Notes: generated by a model from the sequence alone, not told the origin. Counted from the first letter of the stretch, positions 19,101 through 27,046 are shown. The stretch is DNA of 64,000 nucleotides from Pseudonocardia sp. C8 (GCF_014267175.1 NZ_JACMTR010000002.1:2159001-2223000), one strand, 5' to 3'. Numbers and translations: made by a program.

Positions 19101-19967
19101 ATCCCGCTCGCCGACATCCCGCTGATGGACGCCACCCTGGAGCCGCGCCCCGGCTCCGAGCCCGAGCGCGAGACCCGGTCCGCGGCCGCTCGCCGGCACG
19201 CCGAGCCCGAGCCTCCGCCCACGGCCCCGTCCGCGCCCGGTCGGCGACGCAGCGAGGCCCCACCGGCCGAGCCGGCGGATCCCGAGGCCGAGTTCGGATC
19301 CGGCGACGACTGGCTCTCGACCGAGATCGCGGCCAGCCGCCGCGCCGGCCGGCACGGCGCCGGCACCGGCACGTCGGTGGCCGACCTCCTCGCGTCGGCG
19401 GCGCTCGACGCTCCGGGGAGCGGGTCCCGTCGCCGTGCCGCGGAGCCGGAGAGCCGGTCCGCCGGCTGGGAGGCCGGAGCCGAGTCGGCCGCGTCCCGCA
19501 CCGACGACCCGTCGCTCACGGACGACGACGTCCCGTCCCGCACGGACGGCGACGTGTTCCGCACGGGCGGCGACGTGTTCCGCACGTCCACGGCCGGCCC
19601 CACCGGCCCGACCTCGGCGGACGAGGCCCGCAGCGCCCTGCAGGACCTCCTGCGCAGCGCCTCCGGGTACCGCGACGAGCAGGGCCATGACACCGACCAT
19701 GACACCGGCCACGACACCGGCGATGACTCCGGTCACGGCACCGGAGGCGACCCGGGCGACGGGCACGGCGTCACCGGGCTCGCCGACTACCGGGCCGGCC
19801 GCTCGGCCCGGCGCCGCAGCCGTGAGCACGACCGTGGGCAGGACGACGAGCCGGGCGCGGACCCCGCCCGGGCCGCGGGTGGCTCCGGGCTGACCGGCCA
19901 GTGGCCGTCCGCCCGGCGCGCCGCCGGCACCGATGCCCGCGATCTCGGGAAGCACCGGCGGGACTGA
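16125..19967 (+). CDS. DUF3710 protein with giant low-complexity extensions
   Basis: 1280 residues, against about 260 for the M. tuberculosis equivalent Rv2696c. Only residues about 320-485 are the DUF3710 core (DLGAIQVPVPYGAEMKLEP, then RWMVYGVA and LRGIIVVRGKSPYPP). Before it come acidic Asp/Tyr repeats (about 45-65) and a run of RNG/RNE repeats (about 100-156). After it, some 795 residues are disordered: 8-residue GATPAQPT repeats (about 526-592), three PAERTALA repeats (about 700-741), SGRRARVSAGDG repeats (about 860-905), four spaced [AQ]DLL[AR] motifs (about 835, 960, 1085, 1171) and HDTGHDTG near the end. The frame is unbroken. Core function unknown; translationally coupled to dut. Confidence 0.85.
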   Translation: MPGRTRGKMFDIRPEHDEAEVAGSGAYPGYPGYGDADVDPYDGDPYAADPYAADPYSADPYDEYDDADEPDGRGVNGRRANGRNANGTAAEGAPNRNGTGRNGTGRNGAGRNGAGRNETDRNRADRNETGRNGPGRNETGRNGAGRNGAGRNGTGHTGRMPAGGGATGRDATSTGRTGVGRTGRNGAPRGAAEATGGAAATTAVRAVNGPAPAAGASGRFRPGDDRDGRVAPDGRWDDVEPPLLSHRSDAEEPAYARERIPQGFDGGDPDDPDWGHGTPDDDHDDEYYEDGYDEDEYGVGDAPLSVPPPGSGGRPLGPADVEELDPSMTDALARVDLGAIQVPVPYGAEMKLEPADAERTQAVHLLLPEGRIAVSALAAPRSTGLWGDLSAEIEQSLRNGGARVRSVRGDWGRELHARTESAASVFVGCDGPRWMVYGVATASLETVEALDVELRRVLRGIIVVRGKSPYPPRTVLPLELPEHLRQKQPESAAAQKPSITVSVPRPADTAATGSAPAQTKGSARPAGATPARSTGATPAQPTGATPVQHSGATPAQATGATPAPHTGATPAQHAGAMPAQATGATPAQPTGAAQPRPGGTTKARRTGATPAQPTGAPPAPGTGTFPATPSPGPRDDARPAAGPAPSRRMPAPGPVSAPIRRPAPDDLRPDPDDYTADPAPRAPRPAPRRGATGPVPAEQPAERTALARPVPPEDPAERTALARPVSPETPAERTALAGPPVPPADDPEVQDGGGPQRGGRTSGRPRPAPAAYEHPGEHADAPDRSPRRSRRTATGSGRVPATGAHPVPAGTEPAPHEPIAEPPVRRDPAVTALSATDLLAGTEVEATHRDRYGEEPSGRRARTSAGEEGSGRRDRASAGDGSGRRARVSAGDGSGRRARPAADDTHGTHADDVATFGTGAHHTSGGDRDTTAGRSSAAAAESGGRSRRRAAGGAGRIDAADLLAGHGAAGGSAGPAAPDDEPARPASMAIADIPLADIPLMDATLEPRPGSEPERETRSAAARRHAEPEPPPTAPSAPGRRRSEAPPAEPADPEAEFGSGDDWLSTEIAASRRAGRHGAGTGTSVADLLASAALDAPGSGSRRRAAEPESRSAGWEAGAESAASRTDDPSLTDDDVPSRTDGDVFRTGGDVFRTSTAGPTGPTSADEARSALQDLLRSASGYRDEQGHDTDHDTGHDTGDDSGHGTGGDPGDGHGVTGLADYRAGRSARRRSREHDRGQDDEPGADPARAAGGSGLTGQWPSARRAAGTDARDLGKHRRD
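16420..16590 (+). repeat. In-gene RNG/RNE-coding short repeats
   Basis: Units of 12-15 bases of the type CGCAACGG(A/C)(G/A)CCGG repeat about 12 times inside the DUF3710 gene and encode GRNGAGRNETGRN-like sequence. Codon choice varies little, so this is a recent DNA-level expansion. Confidence 0.8.
17701..17902 (+). repeat. In-gene 24-bp repeats coding GATPAQ(P/A/H)T
   Basis: Eight 24-base units built on GGGGCCACGCCTGCGCAG encode 8-residue GATPAQPT-type repeats directly after the DUF3710 core. The unit returns once more at about 17940-17970 after a short basic interruption. Confidence 0.8.
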
Positions 19968-19978
19968 ACCGGAGGGGG

Positions 19979-19999
19979 TTCCGGGCGCCGTGCCCGGAA
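19979..19999. terminator. Short hairpin after the DUF3710 gene
   Basis: TTCCGGGC (19979-19986) and GCCCGGAA (19992-19999) pair around five bases, 12 bases after the stop. A likely weak terminator before the next transcription unit. Confidence 0.55.
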
Positions 20000-20205
20000 C
20001 GCCCGCCGGGCGGGACCACCGGCCGCGCCCGGACGACCGGTCGGCGTGACCGGCGGGCCCGTCGGGGTGCGGGCGGCCACGTTCCGCCCGGCACAAACCG
20101 GGACGCCCGCGCGTTACGCTGGCGTGGCCGTAACACGACACCCGTCGGGTCGCCACAGGAGTGCGGGACGCCGGAGGTTCCGGACCGCGCGGGCCGAGGA
20201 GAGAC

Positions 20206-20589
20206 ATGGGCAGCACGGATGGCGGAACGTTCCGCCGGATGCTTCGCAAACTCACCAGTGACGTCGACGAGCTCGACGCACGGGATCTCGCCGAGGACGT
20301 CGAGGAGACCGGCGCGCGACCGGCCCGCGACTGCACCTGCGGCGAGGAGGTCACGATGCTGGGCCGGATCCGCAGCGTCGAGCTGTGCCCGGAGAGCGCG
20401 GAGGCCACGTTGAAGGCCGAGCTGTTCGACGGCACCGACGGCGTCACGCTGGTCTGGATGGGCCGGCGCCGCATCCCCGGCATCGAGGCGGGCCGCACCA
20501 TGCGGGTGCGGGGGCGGGTCTCGGTCCGGGACGGCACCAAGGTGATCTACAACCCTTACTACGAGATCTGCCAGACCCAGCAGCAGTGA
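20206..20589 (+). CDS. OB-fold nucleic acid-binding protein
   Basis: 127 residues. The second half has an OB-fold pattern of the RecG/tRNA anticodon-binding type: VTMLGRIRSVELCPES, LKAELFDGTDGVTLVWMGRRRIPGI, then TMRVRGRVSVRDG. The N-terminal 40 residues form a charged helix. It equals M. tuberculosis Rv2694c in gene order. It may bind single-stranded DNA or RNA, but no partner is known. ATG 20206 follows a GAGGAGAG site. Confidence 0.8.
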   Translation: MGSTDGGTFRRMLRKLTSDVDELDARDLAEDVEETGARPARDCTCGEEVTMLGRIRSVELCPESAEATLKAELFDGTDGVTLVWMGRRRIPGIEAGRTMRVRGRVSVRDGTKVIYNPYYEICQTQQQ

Positions 20590-20611
20590 CCCGCCGAGCG
20601 ATCGGAACCGT

Positions 20612-21319
20612 GTGAGCGACCACCACCACATCGACCACCGGGACGCGCCGACCACCCGGATCCCCCGGATCGACGGGGCCGGCGCTCCGGAGAGGGAACC
20701 GGCCGATCGGCGGGACCGCGAGCGGATGCCGACGCTGCTGGAGCAGATGGGCGGTGTCCCCGGGATCGTCGCGTCGTCGGTGCCGGTAGCGGTGTTCGTC
20801 GTGGTCAACCTGATCGGCGGGCTGCAGCCGGCGCTGATCGCCGCGCTGGCCGCCGGCGTCGCCGTCCTGGTGTGGCGGCTGGTCCGCCGGGACCCGATCC
20901 AGCCGGCGATCTCCGGGCTGTTCGGAGTCGGGATCTGCGCGCTGGTCGCCCGGCAGACCGGCGAGGCCCGCGGCTTCTACCTGCCCGGGCTGCTGCTCAG
21001 CTCGTTCTTCGCGCTGGCCGCGATCGTGTCGATGATCGTGAAGTGGCCGCTGGCCGGCGTGATCTGGAACGGGCTGAACGCGCGCGGCACGCAGTGGCGG
21101 CAGAACCCCGTCCTGCTGCGCGCCTACACCCTCGCCACCGGGCTCCTCGCGCTGGTGTTCGCGTCCCGGGTGGTCGTCCAGGGGCTGCTCTACGACGCCA
21201 ACGCCGAGACCTGGCTGGGTGTCGCCCGGCTCGCGATGGGCTACCCGCTGCTCGCGCTGGCGATCCTGGCGACCGTCCTCATCGTCCGGCGGGCCGAGAG
21301 CGGCGCTCCGCGCTCGTGA
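20612..21319 (+). CDS. DUF3159 family membrane protein
   Basis: 235 residues. The first 40 are polar with a His/Asp-rich start; then five to six membrane segments follow, with the family pattern QMGGVPGIVASSVPVAVFV at about 45-63. Equivalent to M. tuberculosis Rv2693c. It lies 22 bases after the OB-fold gene, so they share a transcript. The role is unknown; position beside the potassium genes is conserved in mycobacteria and may be meaningful. Confidence 0.8.
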   Translation: MSDHHHIDHRDAPTTRIPRIDGAGAPEREPADRRDRERMPTLLEQMGGVPGIVASSVPVAVFVVVNLIGGLQPALIAALAAGVAVLVWRLVRRDPIQPAISGLFGVGICALVARQTGEARGFYLPGLLLSSFFALAAIVSMIVKWPLAGVIWNGLNARGTQWRQNPVLLRAYTLATGLLALVFASRVVVQGLLYDANAETWLGVARLAMGYPLLALAILATVLIVRRAESGAPRS

Positions 21320-21356
21320 GTGCTTATCGCGGTTCCGGCCGCGATAACCACTCACG
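21315..21356. terminator. Bidirectional terminator overlapping the DUF3159 stop
   Basis: CGTGAGTG-C-TTATCGCGG and CCGCGATAA-C-CACTCACG form a nearly perfect 18-base stem. The left arm includes the DUF3159 stop codon and the right arm the last codons of the convergent ceoC gene, so both transcripts end here. Confidence 0.85.
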
Positions 21357-22011
21357 GGCGCGCCAGCGCCTCCCGGATCTCCGCCTCGACCGCGGTCGTC
21401 GCCACGAAGAGCAGCTCGTCGCCCGGCTCGAGGGCGTCGTCCGGCTGCGGGACGATCACCCGGCCGCCGCGCAGGATCGTCACCAGCGCCGAGTCCGGCG
21501 GCAGTGTCACCGACCGCACCGGGCGCCCGGCCAGCGGCGTCTCGTCGGGCAGCGTCACCTCGACCAGGTTCGCCTGGCCCTGGCGCAGCGTGAGCAGCCG
21601 CACCAGGTCCCCGACGGCGACGGCCTCCTCCACCAGCGCGGCCAGCAGTCGCGGGGTGGACACGGCGACGTCGACGCCCCAGTTCTCGCCGAACAGCCAC
21701 TCGTTGCGCGGGTCGTTCACCCGCGCCACCACCCGGCGCACCCCGAACTCGGTCTTCGCCAGCAGCGACACCACGAGGTTGACCTTGTCGTCGCCGGTGG
21801 CGGCGATGACGACGTCGCAGCCCTCGATGCCGGCGTCCTCGAGCGAGGACAGCTCGCAGGCGTCGGCGTGCACCCACTCGGCCTCCGCGACGGCGTTCGG
21901 GTCGATCTGGGTGAGCTCGCGCTCGATGAGCATCACCCGGTGCTCGGACTCGACGAGCTCCAGCGCGATCGACCGCCCGACGGCGCCCGCTCCCGCGATC
22001 GCGACCCGCAT
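21352..22011 (-). CDS. ceoC: TrkA-type RCK potassium regulator (CeoC-like)
   Basis: 219 residues: an N-terminal RCK_N Rossmann domain with the NAD site AGAGAVGRSIALEL at 6-19 and acidic pocket residue in LIERE at about 29, then an RCK_C (TrkA-C) domain at about 135-215. Such proteins gate K+ uptake systems in response to NAD(H)/ATP/ADP. It forms a two-gene operon with a second RCK protein; ATG 22011 overlaps that gene's stop by one base. No TrkH-type channel subunit is present; the divergent neighbour is a KimA-like K+ symporter. Confidence 0.88.
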   Translation of the reverse strand: MRVAIAGAGAVGRSIALELVESEHRVMLIERELTQIDPNAVAEAEWVHADACELSSLEDAGIEGCDVVIAATGDDKVNLVVSLLAKTEFGVRRVVARVNDPRNEWLFGENWGVDVAVSTPRLLAALVEEAVAVGDLVRLLTLRQGQANLVEVTLPDETPLAGRPVRSVTLPPDSALVTILRGGRVIVPQPDDALEPGDELLFVATTAVEAEIREALARP

Positions 22012-22673
22012 CAGTCCTCCTCGGGCGGCGCCGCGGCGGCCGCCGTCACGTCGCTGACCGTGCCGGAGATCGCCGCCACGTAGACGGTGTCCTCGGCCTG
22101 CACGGTGGTGTCCTTGGTCGGCAGCACTCCCGTCCCGAACCGCACGACGAACGCGACCCGCGAGTTCGTGGCCCGCTCCAGGTCGCGGACCGGGCGGCCC
22201 ACCCAGTCCTCGTGCAGCGGCAGCGGCAGGACGGCCACGGTGCCGGTGGGCTCCCGCCAGGCCGTGGCGACGCCGTCGGGCAGCAGCATCCGCAGCAGCC
22301 GGTCGGTCGTCCACGGCACGGTCGCCACGGTGGGGATGCCGAGCCGCTCGTAGACGGCGGCCCGCTTGGCGTCGTAGATCCGCGCGACCACCTTCTCGAC
22401 GCCGTAGCTCTCCCGCGCGACCCGGGCGGCGATGATGTTCGAGTTGTCGCCCGAGGACACGGCGGCGAACGCGTCCGCGGCGTCCAGCCCGGCCTCGTCG
22501 AGGACGCTGCGGTGGAACCCGAAGCCGACGACCTGCCGGCCCCGGAAGTCCGGCCCCAGCCTGCGGAACGCCTGCGGGTCGCGGTCGATCACCGCGACCT
22601 CGTGGCCGAGCCGCTCCAGGCCCGAGGCCAGGGACGCGCCGACCCGGCCGCATCCCATGATGACGACGTGCAT
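22011..22673 (-). CDS. ceoB: TrkA-type RCK potassium regulator (CeoB-like)
   Basis: 220 residues, same two-domain layout as its neighbour: MGCGRVGASLASGLERLGHEVAVIDRD is the NAD-binding fold (written here only as positions 6-32, with glycines 7, 9 and 12), and an RCK_C domain covers about 135-205. The C-terminus is Ala-rich and acidic. In mycobacteria CeoB and CeoC act together. Start ATG 22673 is divergent to the permease gene, leaving a 118-base shared promoter region. Confidence 0.88.
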   Translation of the reverse strand: MHVVIMGCGRVGASLASGLERLGHEVAVIDRDPQAFRRLGPDFRGRQVVGFGFHRSVLDEAGLDAADAFAAVSSGDNSNIIAARVARESYGVEKVVARIYDAKRAAVYERLGIPTVATVPWTTDRLLRMLLPDGVATAWREPTGTVAVLPLPLHEDWVGRPVRDLERATNSRVAFVVRFGTGVLPTKDTTVQAEDTVYVAAISGTVSDVTAAAAAPPEED

Positions 22674-22791
22674 GGCGGAACGGCTTCCTTCCGGCGGTGC
22701 GGCTGCTCGGTGCGGGACGCGACGACTGTCCGACGGCGTCGGGTCCGACGCTAGCGCGTCGCCGTCCGGCACGGGGCATAGGCTGCGCACC

Positions 22792-24864
22792 GTGTCCAAG
22801 TTCGCTGTCGCGTTCAAGCGGCTCGTGGTCGGACGACCGCGCCGCAGCGACCGCCTGACCAGCACGCTCCTGCCGAAGCGGATCGCCCTGCCGGTGTTCG
22901 CCTCGGACGCGATGTCGTCCGTTGCCTACGCCCCGGAGGAGATCTTCCTGACCCTGTCGGTGGCCGGTGTCGCGTCCTATGTGATGTCGCCGTGGATCGG
23001 GCTGGCGGTCGTCGTCGTGCTGCTGACGGTCGTCGCGAGCTACCGGCAGAACGTGCACGCCTACCCGTCCGGCGGGGGCGACTACGAGGTGGCGACGGTC
23101 AACCTCGGCAAGAACGCCGGCCTCACCGTCGCCAGCGCCCTGCTCGTCGACTACACGCTCACCGTCGCCGTGTCGATCTCCGCGGCGGCCGCCAACATCG
23201 GCGCCCTGGTGCCGTTCGTCGCCGAGCACAAGGTGCTGTTCGCGGTCTCGGCGATCGTCGTGCTCACCGCGGTCAACCTGCGCGGGGTCCGGGAGTCCGG
23301 GGCCATGTTCGCGATCCCCGTCTACGCGTTCGTGTTCGGCGTCGGGACGATGATCGTCTGGGGGCTGACGCGGATCCTGCTGCTCGGCGACGACGTCCGC
23401 GCCGCCAGCGCCGACCTGCACCTGGTGGCCGAGGGCGACGCCTACACCGGGCTCGCGCTGATGCTGCTGGTGCTGCGGTCCTTCACCCAGGGCGCGGCCG
23501 CGCTGACCGGGGTCGAGGCGATCTCGAACGGGGTGCCGGCGTTCCGCAAGCCCAAGTCGCGCAACGCGGCGACCACGCTGCTGCTGCTCGGCATGATGTC
23601 GGTCACGATGTTCATGGGTCTCGTCGCGCTGGCCCAGCTGACGCACGTGCAGATCGCCGAGGACCCGGCCCACCAGTTCCCCGACGCGCCGCCCGGCTAC
23701 GAGCAGCAGACCATGATCGCGCAGCTGGCCCAGGCCGTGTTCGCCGACTTCCGGCCGGGCTCCTTCTTCGTCATCGTGATGACCGCGCTGATCCTGGTGC
23801 TGGCCGCGAACACCGCGTTCAACGGCTTCCCGGTGCTGGGCTCGATCCTGTCCCAGGACCGCTTCCTGCCCCGCCAGCTGCACACCCGCGGCGACCGGCT
23901 GGCGTTCTCCAACGGCATCGTGTTGCTGGCGCTGTTCGCGATCCTGCTGGTCGTCGGGTTCCAGGCCGAGGTCACCCGGCTGATCCCGCTCTACACCGTG
24001 GGCGTGTTCGTGTCGTTCACGCTCTCCCAGGCCGGCATGGTCCGGCACTGGAACCGGGAGCTGGAGCTCGACCCCGAGCCCGCGCAGCGCCGGAAGATCC
24101 GCCGGTCGCAGGCGATCAACGCGTTCGGCGGGGTCATGACCGGGCTCGTGCTGATCACCGTGCTCATCACCAAGTTCACCCTCGGCGCGTGGATCGCGAT
24201 CGTGGCGATGGGCGGGTTCTTCCTGCTCATGCGGGGGATCCAGCTGCACTACGACCGGGTGTCGGCCGCGCTGGTCGCCGAGGAGAGCGACGACGTGCTG
24301 CCGTCGCGCAACCACGCCGTCGTGCTCGTGTCGACGCTGCACAAGCCGACGCTGCGGGCGCTGGCCTACGCCCGGGCCACCCGGCCGGACATCCTCGAGG
24401 CCGTCACGGTCAACGTCGACGACACCGACACCAAGAAGCTCGTCGACCAGTGGCACCGGCGGAAGATCCCGGTCCCCCTGAAGGTCGTGGAGTCCCCGTA
24501 CCGCGAGATCACCCGGCCGGTGCTGGACTACGTGAAGCGGATCCGCTCCGACTCCCCGCGCAACGTCGTGACCGTCTACATCCCGGAGTACGTCGTCGGG
24601 CACTGGTGGGAGCAGGTCCTGCACAACCAGAGCGCGCTGCGGCTCAAGACGCGGCTGCTGTTCCAGCCGGGGGTGATGGTGACGAGCGTGCCGTGGCAGC
24701 TGCCGTCGTCGTCGCGCACGCGGGCGCTCTCGCCGCTGGACGCGCCCGGCGCGTCCCGGCGCGGCTACCCGGGGCTGGAGCAGCTGCCCGGCGAGCGCCG
24801 CGACACCGCCGGCACCGGGCCGGCACCGTCGGGCGCGGTCCGCAGCACGAAGGGGAACCGATGA
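22792..24864 (+). CDS. APC-superfamily transporter, KimA-like K+/H+ symporter
   Basis: 690 residues: about 12 membrane segments to residue 490, then a soluble domain. Segments that match KimA of Bacillus as I recall it are FASDAMSSVAYAPEEI (about 37), SYRQNVHAYPSGGGDYEVA (about 83-101), LLVDYTLTVAVSISA (about 117-131), LTGVEAISNGVPAF (about 236), VLAANTAFNGFPVL and RGDRLAFSNGI. KimA imports potassium with protons and is controlled by c-di-AMP through its C-terminal domain. Mycobacterial Rv2690c is in the same place but is annotated only as a membrane protein. Divergence from two RCK genes supports a potassium role. GTG 22792 is chosen because FAVAFKRLVVG follows. Confidence 0.78.
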   Translation: MSKFAVAFKRLVVGRPRRSDRLTSTLLPKRIALPVFASDAMSSVAYAPEEIFLTLSVAGVASYVMSPWIGLAVVVVLLTVVASYRQNVHAYPSGGGDYEVATVNLGKNAGLTVASALLVDYTLTVAVSISAAAANIGALVPFVAEHKVLFAVSAIVVLTAVNLRGVRESGAMFAIPVYAFVFGVGTMIVWGLTRILLLGDDVRAASADLHLVAEGDAYTGLALMLLVLRSFTQGAAALTGVEAISNGVPAFRKPKSRNAATTLLLLGMMSVTMFMGLVALAQLTHVQIAEDPAHQFPDAPPGYEQQTMIAQLAQAVFADFRPGSFFVIVMTALILVLAANTAFNGFPVLGSILSQDRFLPRQLHTRGDRLAFSNGIVLLALFAILLVVGFQAEVTRLIPLYTVGVFVSFTLSQAGMVRHWNRELELDPEPAQRRKIRRSQAINAFGGVMTGLVLITVLITKFTLGAWIAIVAMGGFFLLMRGIQLHYDRVSAALVAEESDDVLPSRNHAVVLVSTLHKPTLRALAYARATRPDILEAVTVNVDDTDTKKLVDQWHRRKIPVPLKVVESPYREITRPVLDYVKRIRSDSPRNVVTVYIPEYVVGHWWEQVLHNQSALRLKTRLLFQPGVMVTSVPWQLPSSSRTRALSPLDAPGASRRGYPGLEQLPGERRDTAGTGPAPSGAVRSTKGNR

Positions 24865-26105
24865 GCGTGGCACCGGCCACCGACTGGACCGACCGGATGC
24901 TCGAGCTCACCGTCGGTCCGGTCGCGCACGGCGGGCACTGCGTCGCCCGCGCCGGTGGGGACGGGCGCCCGGCGGACGACGGCCGGGTCGTGTTCGTCCG
25001 GCACGCGCTGCCCGGGGAGCGGGTGCGCGCCGTCGTCACCGAGGACCCGGGCGGGGCATTCTGCCGGGCCGACACCGTCGAGGTCCTGACCGCGTCCCCG
25101 GACCGGGTCGAGCCGGCCTGCGTGTGGGCCGGGCCCGGCGGGTGCGGCGGCTGCGACTTCCAGCACGCCACGCCGGCCGCCCAGCGGGCCCTGAAGGCCG
25201 ACGTCCTGCGGGAGCAGCTGGCCCGGCTGGCCGCGCCGGCCGCGGCGACGGCCGCGGTCCGGTTCGACGAGGTCGTCGTCGAGGAGCTGCCCGGCGGGCC
25301 GCTGGGCTGGCGGACCCGGGTGCGGCTGGCCGTCGACGACGACGGCGTCCCCGGCCTGCGTGCGCACCGCAGCCACGACGTGTGCGAGATCCGCGACTGC
25401 CCGCTGGTCCCCGGTGGCGCGCTCGAACCCGTCCTCGAGCGGCGGTTCCGGCCCGGGTCCGAGGTGGACGTGACGGTCGTCGGCGGCACAGCGAGTAGCG
25501 CCGGCGGATCGCGCGTCGATGCAACCGCCCGGATCGGGGCCGGGTCCACCGTGCACGCCGCGGGCCGGACCTGGGAGCTGTCGGCCGGCACGTTCTGGCA
25601 GGTGCACCCGGCGCTGCCCGACACCCTCGCCGGCGTGGTGGGCGACTGGGCCGCCGTGCCGCGCGGCGGTGTCGCCTGGGACCTCTACGGCGGCGTGGGC
25701 CTGCTCGGGTCGGTGCTCGCCCGCCAGGTCGGGCCGGACGGGACCGTGCTCGTGGTGGAGTCGTCGCCGTCCGCGGTGGCCGACGGCGCGGCCGCGCTCG
25801 CGGATCTCGGGCAGGTGGAGTTCGTCCGGGGCCGCGCGGAACGGGAGATCGGCCGGCTCCGCCCGGACCCGGACGTGGTCGTCACCGATCCGCCGCGGAC
25901 CGGGCTCGGCCGGGCCGCGGTGCGGGCGCTGGCCGCCCGGCGCCCGCGCCGGATCGTGCACGTCGGCTGCGACCCCGCCGCGCTCGCCCGGGACCTCGCG
26001 CTGTTCGCCGGCGCCGGGTACCGGGTGACGCGGCTGCGGGCGTTCGACGCGTTCCCGATGACCCACCACATGGAGGCGGTGGCGCTGCTGGAACCACTGG
26101 AGTGA
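24861..26105 (+). CDS. TRAM-domain class I RNA methyltransferase (TrmA/RumA family)
   Basis: 414 residues. An N-terminal TRAM RNA-binding domain (about 10-75; LTVGPVAHGGHCVAR) is followed by a probable Fe-S cluster group (CVWAGPGGCGGCDF, about 81-94), a SAM fold (WDLYGGVGLLGSVLA), the DPPRTGLG motif near 346, and the catalytic HVGCDPAALARDL at about 370. The end FDAFPMTHHMEAVALL is typical. It makes 5-methyluridine in tRNA or rRNA. Target base not determinable. ATGA overlap with the symporter gene. Same order as Rv2690c-Rv2689c. Confidence 0.9.
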   Translation: MSVAPATDWTDRMLELTVGPVAHGGHCVARAGGDGRPADDGRVVFVRHALPGERVRAVVTEDPGGAFCRADTVEVLTASPDRVEPACVWAGPGGCGGCDFQHATPAAQRALKADVLREQLARLAAPAAATAAVRFDEVVVEELPGGPLGWRTRVRLAVDDDGVPGLRAHRSHDVCEIRDCPLVPGGALEPVLERRFRPGSEVDVTVVGGTASSAGGSRVDATARIGAGSTVHAAGRTWELSAGTFWQVHPALPDTLAGVVGDWAAVPRGGVAWDLYGGVGLLGSVLARQVGPDGTVLVVESSPSAVADGAAALADLGQVEFVRGRAEREIGRLRPDPDVVVTDPPRTGLGRAAVRALAARRPRRIVHVGCDPAALARDLALFAGAGYRVTRLRAFDAFPMTHHMEAVALLEPLE

Positions 26106-26179
26106 ACGGGCCCCGGTTTCCGCGGGACCCGGCGCGGCCGCTAAGCTGGACGAAGAGCTGAATAGGCTGAATGTCGCAA

Positions 26180-26253
26180 GCCCCCGTATTCCAATCGGCA
26201 GAGAAAGCGGTCTCAAACACCGTACAGTGTGGGTTCGAATCCCACCGGGGGCA
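26180..26253 (+). tRNA. tRNA-Leu(CAA), short variable arm
   Basis: 74 bases fold as a cloverleaf: perfect 7-bp acceptor stem (GCCCCCG/CGGGGGC), 3-bp D stem (TTC/GAA) with an 11-base loop containing GG, anticodon stem GCGGT/ACCGT, loop CTCAAAC giving anticodon CAA at 26214-26216, a 5-base variable region and T arm GTGGG-TTCGAAT-CCCAC. A73 fits leucine identity and CAA reads UUG. No CCA is encoded. Normal bacterial tRNA-Leu has a long variable arm; this short form resembles tRNAs found on phages and plasmids. An HTH-LAGLIDADG gene starts about 43 bases downstream. Confidence 0.85.
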
Positions 26254-26296
26254 CTGGTCGCCGATTCCTGTCAGGGTGCGGCGCGACACTTCGAGC

Positions 26297-27046
26297 ATGT
26301 ATCCGCGGGAAGCCGTTGACGACGCCCTGCTCCTTTTTGCCGGTGGGGTGAGCCGTGTCGAGATCTCCAGACGGCTCGGGATCCCGGCGGCGACGGTCCG
26401 GCACTGGATACGGGGGTCGCGGCGATCACGCCCGGCCGAGACGGCGTGTTTCCGGTGCGCCGGCACCGCGATCCCGGAATCCTACGCCTACATGCTGGGC
26501 ATGTATCTGGGAGACGGCCACATCGTCGTCGGACGACGAGGGGTGCAGTCCCTCTCGGTGTTCGGTGACGATATGTGGCCAGGTGTCCTCGATGAGGTCG
26601 AGGCGGGCATGGCCGACTTAATGCGCGGAGCGGTGTGCAGGGTCCGGCGGCAGGGCTGTACGCAGGTGAAGAGCTACTCCAAGCACTGGACGTGTCTGTT
26701 CCCGCAACACGGGCCCGGAATGAAGCACACCCGGTCCATCCGCCTGGAGGAGTGGCAGCAGCAGATCGTCGACGCCCGTCCGGAGCTGTTCCTGAAAGGC
26801 CTGTTCCACTCCGACGGCTGCCGGACGACGAACCGGGTCCGTAGTCGCCGCCCGGACGGGCCGGTCCGCGAGTACGCCTATCCCCGCTGGTTCTTCTACA
26901 ACACGTCCGACGACATCATGCGCATGGCGGAGGCAGCCCTGGACCAGCTCTGCATCGCGCACCGCCGCGCACGGCCGAACGTGCTGTCGGTGGCCCGCCG
27001 GGACGCCGTCGCGGCTCTCGACCGCGCGATCGGGCCCAAGACGTGA
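26297..27046 (+). CDS. HTH plus LAGLIDADG-type protein next to tRNA
   Basis: 249 residues. Residues about 3-40 form a resolvase-like helix-turn-helix (RVEISRRLGIPAATVRHWI). A CFRC motif at 51-54 may begin a zinc finger. Two LAGLIDADG-like helices follow: YMLGMYLGDGHI (65-76) and FLKGLFHSDGCR (165-176), each with the acidic residue expected in a homing endonuclease active site (Asp73, Asp173). Base composition is slightly less GC-rich than the neighbours. The start is uncertain: ATG 26297 lacks a clear ribosome site, GTG 26276 is an alternative, and the frame is open back through the tRNA. Either a free-standing homing endonuclease or a domesticated DNA-binding protein. Confidence 0.75.
   Translation: MYPREAVDDALLLFAGGVSRVEISRRLGIPAATVRHWIRGSRRSRPAETACFRCAGTAIPESYAYMLGMYLGDGHIVVGRRGVQSLSVFGDDMWPGVLDEVEAGMADLMRGAVCRVRRQGCTQVKSYSKHWTCLFPQHGPGMKHTRSIRLEEWQQQIVDARPELFLKGLFHSDGCRTTNRVRSRRPDGPVREYAYPRWFFYNTSDDIMRMAEAALDQLCIAHRRARPNVLSVARRDAVAALDRAIGPKT

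Noticed and set aside
26171..26296. Start of the LAGLIDADG protein inside the tRNA gene
   Set aside because: The frame is open but would translate the tRNA itself; no ribosome site, and the HTH domain begins after 26297.
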